In this document: positions 13,634 to 18,217 of the stretch, piece after piece | How the letters are laid out: each line of letters opens with the position of its first letter | Numbering within the stretch: the stretch's first letter is position 1 | DNA from: an uncultured Acidimicrobiales bacterium | GTDB taxonomy: Bacteria; Actinomycetota; Acidimicrobiia; Acidimicrobiales; SZUA-35 | Length of the DNA stretch: 18,217 nucleotides | NCBI GenBank assembly: GCA_938008925.1 | Contig: CALLIQ010000591.1 | Location: 1-18,217 of the forward strand | Direction of reading: 5' to 3' | Notes under the pieces: generated by a model | The model's input: the letters and a program-made list of their open reading frames with translations, nothing else | Databases searched by the model: none | What the model was told of the DNA's origin: nothing | Translations under genes and position numbers: made by a program

Positions 13634-15988
13634 CTAGACGCCGAGATCGATGGCCTCGGGAACGTCGAAGCGCTTGTTGAGCAGCGACACCATGGTCTCG
13701 CTCGGGCCCGGGCGCTGGAAGTAGAAGCCCTGAATCCGGTCGATGCCGAGCTGGCGAAGCACCGCCACCTGCTCACGGTCCTCGACACCTTCGGCAACGA
13801 CCTCCATGCCGACCGACTCCGCGAGGGCGACGATGGCGGTGATGATCTTGCGATCGACGACGTCCTCGACGACGTCGATCACGAAGGCCCGGTCGATCTT
13901 GAGCGTGTTCACCATGTCGAGTCGCTTGAGCTGGCCAAGCGACGCTCGGCTGGTGCCGAAGTCGTCGATGGCGAGTTGCACGCCCATCGCCACGAGATCG
14001 TGGAGGACGGTCAACCGATGGTCGAGCCGGTCGACGATGAGTTCCTCGGTGATCTCCAGCTCGAGCTGAGACGGCTTGATGCCGGTCTCCCCGAGAACGC
14101 GCTTGACCGTGTCGACGAGGCTGGTGTCGACGAGCTGACGTTCGGCGACGTTGACCGAGACCATCACCTCACGGCCGACGGCTGAGCTCCAGAGCGCAGC
14201 CTGACGGCAGGCTTCGCGCAACACATGCTCGCCGACGTCGACGATGAGACCAGACTCTGCTGCGACCGACAAGAACGCACCGGGCGGCACCATGCCCCGG
14301 ACGGGGTGTTGCCAACGGACGAGGGCTTCGAGACGATCGACGCCACCGGTGCTGATGTCGACGATGGGCTGATAGTGGACGACGAGCTGACCCGTGCGGA
14401 TCGCACGACGCAGTTCGCGCTCGACCTCGAGCCGGGCGACGGCCTGCGAGCGCATCTCATCGTCGAACACCTCGAATCGGGAGCCGCCGGCTTCCTTTGC
14501 TCGATACATGGCGAGGTCGGCGTCGCGCAGCAGATCTTCCGCTGTCGCCTCACTTCGTTGCGCGAATGCGATGCCGATGCTGGCCGAGATCATCTGCGAC
14601 GACTCATCGCTGAGCACGGCTGGTTCCTTGAGCGAGTCGAGCACTCGATCGGCGAGCGACGTCAGATCGCTCACCGCGGGAACGCCGCTGGACACAATCA
14701 CGAACTCGTCACCGCCAAAGCGGCCGACGATGTCGTCTTCGCGCACGATCTTCTCGAGGCGCTTGGCGACCTCGCTCAGTACTTCGTCACCGGCCGAGTG
14801 ACCGATCGAGTCGTTGACCACCTTCAGGCGGTCGAGGTCGAGGAACAGCACGCCACTGAGGGCCGCGCCTCGACGGTCGCTCAACACCTCGGCGAGTGCG
14901 TCGGTCAGACCGGAGCGATTCAGCAGCCCGGTGAGCGCGTCGTGCTTCGCATCGTGTTCGCTTCGCTCGAGGCGGCCGAGGGTCAGCGAGTGGCGGCGCA
15001 TGGTTTGGGCGAACAGAGCCGAGAGGGCGGTGAGGGTCAGCCCGAGCAAGAGCACGAGCCACGAGGCACCGCGTCCGTTGACCAAGCCGTTCGAGAACCC
15101 CTGGATGGCCCAGGTGGCGTTCTGCTCGGTGAACTCGATGGGTTCCCCGATCGGTTCTTCGAGATCGTCCATCGGGATGGTGGCGGCGAGCGGATCGCCA
15201 TTGACCATGATCTCGAGGGCGACGTCTTCGGGCGAGTCGACCGTCGTCATGTCGGCGACCACGTTGGCCAGGACGAACTGGCCGACGACGACGCCGTCGA
15301 TGCCCTCGGCCAATGACTCGGTCACGTCAGCACCGGCATCGAGCACGAGGTCGACGTTCGTGTACGCACTGGCGATGACCAGCGACGATCCATCGACTCC
15401 GGCGAACCCGTCGGGCAACTCGGCGCTCGTGAGTGCCACCGGGCCACCGGCGAACTCGCCACTGGCGATCAGTGCCCGAAACTCCTCAGAACCCTCGAAG
15501 CTCAAGCCGACGAGCGAATCGTCAGGAAAGCCGCTGGCTCTCGTGATCACGAAGTGCGGGTCGGACGGAGCGAGATAGCGACCGATGAAGACCTCGTTCG
15601 CCGACTCGCGGTCGATGAGGGAGCGAGCGACGGCCGGGCCGCTGATGCGCTCGATCACGACGACGTGGCTGTTCGCCATGTCGAATGTCTCGATGAACTG
15701 GCCGAGGCGGGCGGGCGAAGGAATGCGATCGGCCGCCTGAAGGGCCAATGCATCGACCCCTCGAACGTTCCGCTGAATCTCGCCCTGGAGTTCCGTGCTC
15801 TGCGCGAGCAGGGTGCGCTGGAGATCGACTTCAGCCTGGGAGTCCTCGACGCTGCGCATGCCGAGCCACACACCGATGGAGATGAGCGCGCCGATGGCGA
15901 GGATCACGGGCGCGATCGGCGCCTTGCCAAGCCATGACTGGCCGCCCGCGCCGATGCTGGCGTTGGTGGTTGCCTCGGAATCCGTCAC
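13634..15988 (-). CDS. Membrane CHASE-like sensor with GGDEF and EAL domains (cyclic-di-GMP turnover)
   Basis: The 784-residue protein has a first membrane helix at about 25-43. An extracytoplasmic domain of about 265 residues resembling CHASE follows (SDPHFVITRASGFPDDSLVGLSF). A second helix lies near 309-328. The GGDEF domain spans about 340-510, with intact GGDEF (425-429) and the inhibitory RxxD site (Arg416-Asp419) five residues before it. The EAL domain spans about 520-775: EAL (554-556), the Asn in VSVNVAE, ELEITEE, DDFGT (675-679), LKIDRAF, EVVAEGVED and QGFYF. All key catalytic residues are present, so synthesis and breakdown of c-di-GMP are both possible. It starts at GTG with AGGGA five bases upstream and converges with the crotonase gene. 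Confidence 0.93.
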   Translation of the reverse strand: MTDSEATTNASIGAGGQSWLGKAPIAPVILAIGALISIGVWLGMRSVEDSQAEVDLQRTLLAQSTELQGEIQRNVRGVDALALQAADRIPSPARLGQFIETFDMANSHVVVIERISGPAVARSLIDRESANEVFIGRYLAPSDPHFVITRASGFPDDSLVGLSFEGSEEFRALIASGEFAGGPVALTSAELPDGFAGVDGSSLVIASAYTNVDLVLDAGADVTESLAEGIDGVVVGQFVLANVVADMTTVDSPEDVALEIMVNGDPLAATIPMDDLEEPIGEPIEFTEQNATWAIQGFSNGLVNGRGASWLVLLLGLTLTALSALFAQTMRRHSLTLGRLERSEHDAKHDALTGLLNRSGLTDALAEVLSDRRGAALSGVLFLDLDRLKVVNDSIGHSAGDEVLSEVAKRLEKIVREDDIVGRFGGDEFVIVSSGVPAVSDLTSLADRVLDSLKEPAVLSDESSQMISASIGIAFAQRSEATAEDLLRDADLAMYRAKEAGGSRFEVFDDEMRSQAVARLEVERELRRAIRTGQLVVHYQPIVDISTGGVDRLEALVRWQHPVRGMVPPGAFLSVAAESGLIVDVGEHVLREACRQAALWSSAVGREVMVSVNVAERQLVDTSLVDTVKRVLGETGIKPSQLELEITEELIVDRLDHRLTVLHDLVAMGVQLAIDDFGTSRASLGQLKRLDMVNTLKIDRAFVIDVVEDVVDRKIITAIVALAESVGMEVVAEGVEDREQVAVLRQLGIDRIQGFYFQRPGPSETMVSLLNKRFDVPEAIDLGV

Positions 15989-16071
15989 CCGGTCCCTGTC
16001 GGCCGTTCGCTCGCCGACTCAAGAACTCCCGACTCGGGCAACTCGTCGCTCGACGACCGCTGGCGCTCGAT
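15989..16071 (-). other. Spacer between the cold-shock-like and GGDEF/EAL genes
   Basis: This 83-base gap holds the ribosome binding site (AGGGA) for the downstream gene and a short dyad CCCGACTCGGG (about 16028-16038) without a T-tract. No promoter box was recognised. Read-through from the riboflavin operon cannot be excluded. Confidence 0.4.
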
Positions 16072-16314
16072 TCAGGCCTCGGGGCGAAGATCGAACGCTT
16101 CCCAACGGCCCGGTCCGCCGGGTCCGATGCGAAAGGTGACCGTGGTGGTCGGTTCGATCGAACGCGTGCCGTCGGCGATCGCCGTGCAGTGGAACGCCCA
16201 CGCACCGTCGTCGTTGCCAACGCGACCGAGGCCGACGTGCTCGTCGAACTCGATCACCGTTCCCACCTCGACGGGCTCCAGCCGACCGTCGGGCAGGCCA
16301 CCGCGCTCCCCCAC
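16072..16314 (-). CDS. Small cold-shock-domain-like protein
   Basis: The 80-residue product has a nucleic-acid-binding cold-shock-like barrel from about residue 18: GTVIEFDEHVGLGRVGNDDG, then AFHCTAIADGTRSI, and a last strand ending GRWEAFDLRP. Ordinary CspA proteins have KGFGFI and FVHFSAI motifs. This one keeps the layout but with GLGRV and FHCTAI, a variant seen in actinobacteria. It starts 8 bases after the ribBA stop, apparently at GTG with no clear binding site; an in-frame GTG further in (at GTVIEF) would also keep the barrel. Its place as third gene of the riboflavin operon suggests co-expression, but its role is unknown. Confidence 0.78.
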   Translation of the reverse strand: MGERGGLPDGRLEPVEVGTVIEFDEHVGLGRVGNDDGAWAFHCTAIADGTRSIEPTTTVTFRIGPGGPGRWEAFDLRPEA

Positions 16315-16322
16315 GTCGAGGC

Positions 16323-17591
16323 TCAGCCGTCTTCAGCGGCGGGTTCAGTGCCGTCTTCGAAGTCGAGCAGGTGCCCCATGCGTTCGCGCTTGGTGCGCAG
16401 ATAGGCGATGTTCTCCGGCGTCGGCACGGTCTCGAGGGAGACTCGCTCCGAGATCTCGAGCCCATACCCGTCGAGCCCGCCGTACTTGGCGGGGTTGTTG
16501 GTCATCAGGCGCATCGTGCTCACGCCGAGATCGACGAGGATCTGCGCGCCGATCCCGTACTCTCGCCCGTCGGCCGGCAGCCCGAGCTCGAGGTTGGCGT
16601 CGACGGTGTCGAAGCCCTGCTCCTGGAGCCCATAGGCCCGGATCTTGTGACCGAGACCGATCCCACGACCCTCGTGGCCACGCAGATAGACGAGCACGCC
16701 CTCGCCTTCCTCAGCGATTCGAGCCATCGCTTGATGGAGCTGCGGCCCGCAGTCGCACCGGCGAGATCCGAAGATGTCGCCGGTCAGACACTCCGAGTGC
16801 ACTCGGACCATGACGTCGTCCTTGCCTCCGGGGTCTCCCATCACGAACGCGACGTGCTGCTGGCCGTCGAGCTGCGACTCGTACACGACCGATCGGAAGT
16901 CGCCGTGCTCGGTCGGAATCGTCGCCTCGGAGATCTTGGTGACGAGCTTCTCGTTCTTGCGCCGATAGCGAACCATGTCGGCGATCGAGATGAACACCAG
17001 ACCGTGTTCCTTGCAGAACTCGATCAGGTCGGGAACGCGAGCCATGGTTCCGTCGGGCTTCACGATCTCACAGAGCACACCGGCTGGCTGCAGGCCGGCC
17101 ATCCGGGCCAGGTCGACGGCGGCCTCGGTGTGGCCGGCGCGCTTGAGCACACCGGCACCGCGAGCTCGGAGCGGGAAGATGTGTCCCGGCCGCGCCAGGT
17201 CGCCGGCGACGGTGTCGGGGTCGGAGAGGGCTCGGAGGGTACGAGCCCGGTCCCCGGCGGAGATGCCGGTCGTGCATCCTTCGATGAGGTCGACGGTGAC
17301 CGTGAATGCGGTGCGGTGCGATTCGGTGTTGTCGGCCACCATCAACGGGAGACGGAGCCGGTCGGCCAGGTCGTCGAGCATCGGTGCGCAGATCACGCCC
17401 GAGGTGTGGCGAATCATGAACGCCATCTGTTCTTCGGTGAGGTTTGCGCCCGCGATGATGAGGTCGCCCTCGTTCTCGCGGTCTTCATCGTCGACGACCA
17501 CGACGAACTTTCCGGCAGCGAAGTCGGCGATTGCGTCTTCGATCGGATCGAGCATGGTGTCGGTGGACGTGGGGGAATCGGTAGTGGTCAT
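16323..17591 (-). CDS. ribBA: Bifunctional DHBP synthase / GTP cyclohydrolase II
   Basis: The 422-residue enzyme feeds both branches of riboflavin synthesis. Residues about 14-212 are 3,4-dihydroxy-2-butanone-4-phosphate synthase (DDEDRENEGDLI 34-45, HTSGVICAP, RPGHIFPLRA with His137, RAGHTEA with His154). Residues about 215-407 are GTP cyclohydrolase II: VHSECLTGDIFGSRRCDCG gives the zinc ligands Cys268, Cys279 and Cys281, followed by RGHEGRGIGL and TNNPAKYGGL. Both active sites look complete. The ATG overlaps the ribE stop (ATGA), with AGGTGA just upstream, so it is translated with ribE. The length is typical of fused RibBA. Confidence 0.97.
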   Translation of the reverse strand: MTTTDSPTSTDTMLDPIEDAIADFAAGKFVVVVDDEDRENEGDLIIAGANLTEEQMAFMIRHTSGVICAPMLDDLADRLRLPLMVADNTESHRTAFTVTVDLIEGCTTGISAGDRARTLRALSDPDTVAGDLARPGHIFPLRARGAGVLKRAGHTEAAVDLARMAGLQPAGVLCEIVKPDGTMARVPDLIEFCKEHGLVFISIADMVRYRRKNEKLVTKISEATIPTEHGDFRSVVYESQLDGQQHVAFVMGDPGGKDDVMVRVHSECLTGDIFGSRRCDCGPQLHQAMARIAEEGEGVLVYLRGHEGRGIGLGHKIRAYGLQEQGFDTVDANLELGLPADGREYGIGAQILVDLGVSTMRLMTNNPAKYGGLDGYGLEISERVSLETVPTPENIAYLRTKRERMGHLLDFEDGTEPAAEDG

Positions 17592-18193
17592 GAGTTCACC
17601 TGTCGGAGGTTCAGCTGGCGTTCGACGTACTTGGCAAGCACATCGACTTCAAGGTTGACGAGGTCGCCGACCGCTCGTTCGCCGAGCGTGGTGACCGATG
17701 CGGTGTGGGGAATGACGGCGATCGAGAAGGCGTCGTCGGAGAGGGATGCCACCGTCAGGCTGATGCCGTCGACGGTGATGGACCCCTTCTCGACCACGTA
17801 GCGGGCCGTTTGTTCATCGAGTCCGAAGTGATACTCGAACGATCCGTCATCGAGGCTGTCGATGCGGGTGATCGTGGTCGTGCCATCGACATGACCCTGC
17901 ACGATGTGACCGCCGAGGCGGTCGTGGGCCCGAACCGATCGTTCGAGGTTCACGGCGCTTCCCGGCTCGAGCGAGCCGAGACTCGATCGAGCCATGGTCT
18001 CCGGTACCGCGTCGATCGCGAACGACTCGTCGTCGAAGTCGACAACGGTCAGGCATACGCCGTTGACCGCGATGGACGCGCCCATCGTGACGTCATCAAG
18101 GACGGTGGAGGCCGCAATGCGCAGCCGTACACCGTCACCAACAGGTTCGAGTGCGAGCACGCGCCCACACTCTTCCACCAATCCGGTGAACAT
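17588..18193 (-). CDS. ribE: Riboflavin synthase (alpha chain)
   Basis: The 201-residue protein shows the two lumazine-binding repeats of riboflavin synthase. Repeat one has MFTGLVEECGRV, GVCLTVVDF and GGHIVQGHVDG; repeat two has KGSITVDGISLTVASL and a final IPHT. The enzyme turns two 6,7-dimethyl-8-ribityllumazine molecules into riboflavin and a pyrimidine that is recycled. It is the first gene of the operon. The ATG at 18193 is preceded by GGGAGAGGAG, which is at the same time the 3' end of the FMN riboswitch. Lumazine synthase (ribH) and RibD are not in the window. Confidence 0.97.
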   Translation of the reverse strand: MFTGLVEECGRVLALEPVGDGVRLRIAASTVLDDVTMGASIAVNGVCLTVVDFDDESFAIDAVPETMARSSLGSLEPGSAVNLERSVRAHDRLGGHIVQGHVDGTTTITRIDSLDDGSFEYHFGLDEQTARYVVEKGSITVDGISLTVASLSDDAFSIAVIPHTASVTTLGERAVGDLVNLEVDVLAKYVERQLNLRQVNS

Positions 18194-18217
18194 ACAGTCT
18201 CCTCTCCCATCCGGACT
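18194..18217 (-). promoter_or_regulatory. 3' end of an FMN riboswitch (RFN element), cut by the window edge
   Basis: On the minus strand the last bases read AGTCCGGATGGGAGAGGA, the conserved 3' strand of the RFN element, lying upstream of a riboflavin gene as expected. The purine-rich end doubles as the ribosome binding site of ribE, with only ACTGT-like bases before the ATG. This fits FMN blocking translation by hiding the binding site, the mode reported for actinobacterial RFN elements. The remaining helices are outside the window. Confidence 0.85.

Noticed and set aside
16371..17801. A 476-codon plus-strand frame opposite ribBA.
   Set aside because: It is antisense to a conserved enzyme with both active sites intact and shows no family similarity.
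1..18217. CRISPR arrays, insertion sequences, tRNA or rRNA genes, attachment sites.
   Set aside because: No regularly spaced repeats with unique spacers, no transposase or integrase domains, and no cloverleaf-like conserved segments were found by reading both strands.

Overview
This is a high-GC, gene-dense window whose gene order and protein families point to Actinomycetota. The best fit is a marine or freshwater Acidimicrobiia-type bacterium (Ilumatobacter-like), but that genus-level guess is inference. Supporting signs are the order DUF1844 gene / infC-rpmI-rplT-SpoU methyltransferase, start codons preceded by TANNNT boxes with no Shine-Dalgarno (leaderless style), a fused ribBA with an actinobacterial-type GHEGRGIGL motif, and a small cold-shock-like protein carrying an FHCTAI motif. 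I saw no tRNA, rRNA, insertion sequence, prophage or CRISPR array. No stretch over 300 bases lacks a gene.

Layout, left to right. (1) 1-2022, minus strand: the translation operon infC-rpmI-rplT followed by a SpoU/TrmH-family rRNA methyltransferase cut by the left edge. A structured leader lies upstream, and infC probably starts at a rare ATA codon. A DUF1844 gene (2218-2646) diverges from it on the plus strand. (2) 2649-6421, minus strand: a two-gene envelope module. A membrane-anchored protein with an extracytoplasmic concanavalin/LamG-like domain is followed, with a GTGA overlap, by a fusion of an acyltransferase-3 membrane domain to a class C beta-lactamase-like serine hydrolase. Both carry repeated low-complexity linkers. 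(3) 6608-12780, minus strand: a tightly coupled five-gene operon of ArsR-type regulator, short-chain dehydrogenase, HyuA, HyuB and a DAO-type flavin oxidoreductase. It looks like a self-regulated catabolic cluster for a hydantoin-like or other cyclic amide/imide compound. A divergent crotonase gene (12854-13618, plus) shares its control region, which contains a palindrome that fits an ArsR operator.

(4) 13634-15988, minus strand: a CHASE-like sensor joined to GGDEF and EAL domains (cyclic-di-GMP turnover), with both catalytic motifs and the inhibitory site intact. (5) 16072-18217, minus strand: a riboflavin operon. The last conserved bases of an FMN riboswitch sit at the right edge and run straight into the ribosome binding site of ribE (riboflavin synthase). 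ribE is followed by ribBA (GTP cyclohydrolase II plus DHBP synthase) and a small cold-shock-domain protein.

The most interesting items are the acyltransferase/serine-hydrolase fusion with its lectin-like partner, the SDR-HyuA-HyuB-DAO cluster with its ArsR regulator, and the ATA-start infC with a structured leader. I did not find a clearly new defence or mobile system here.
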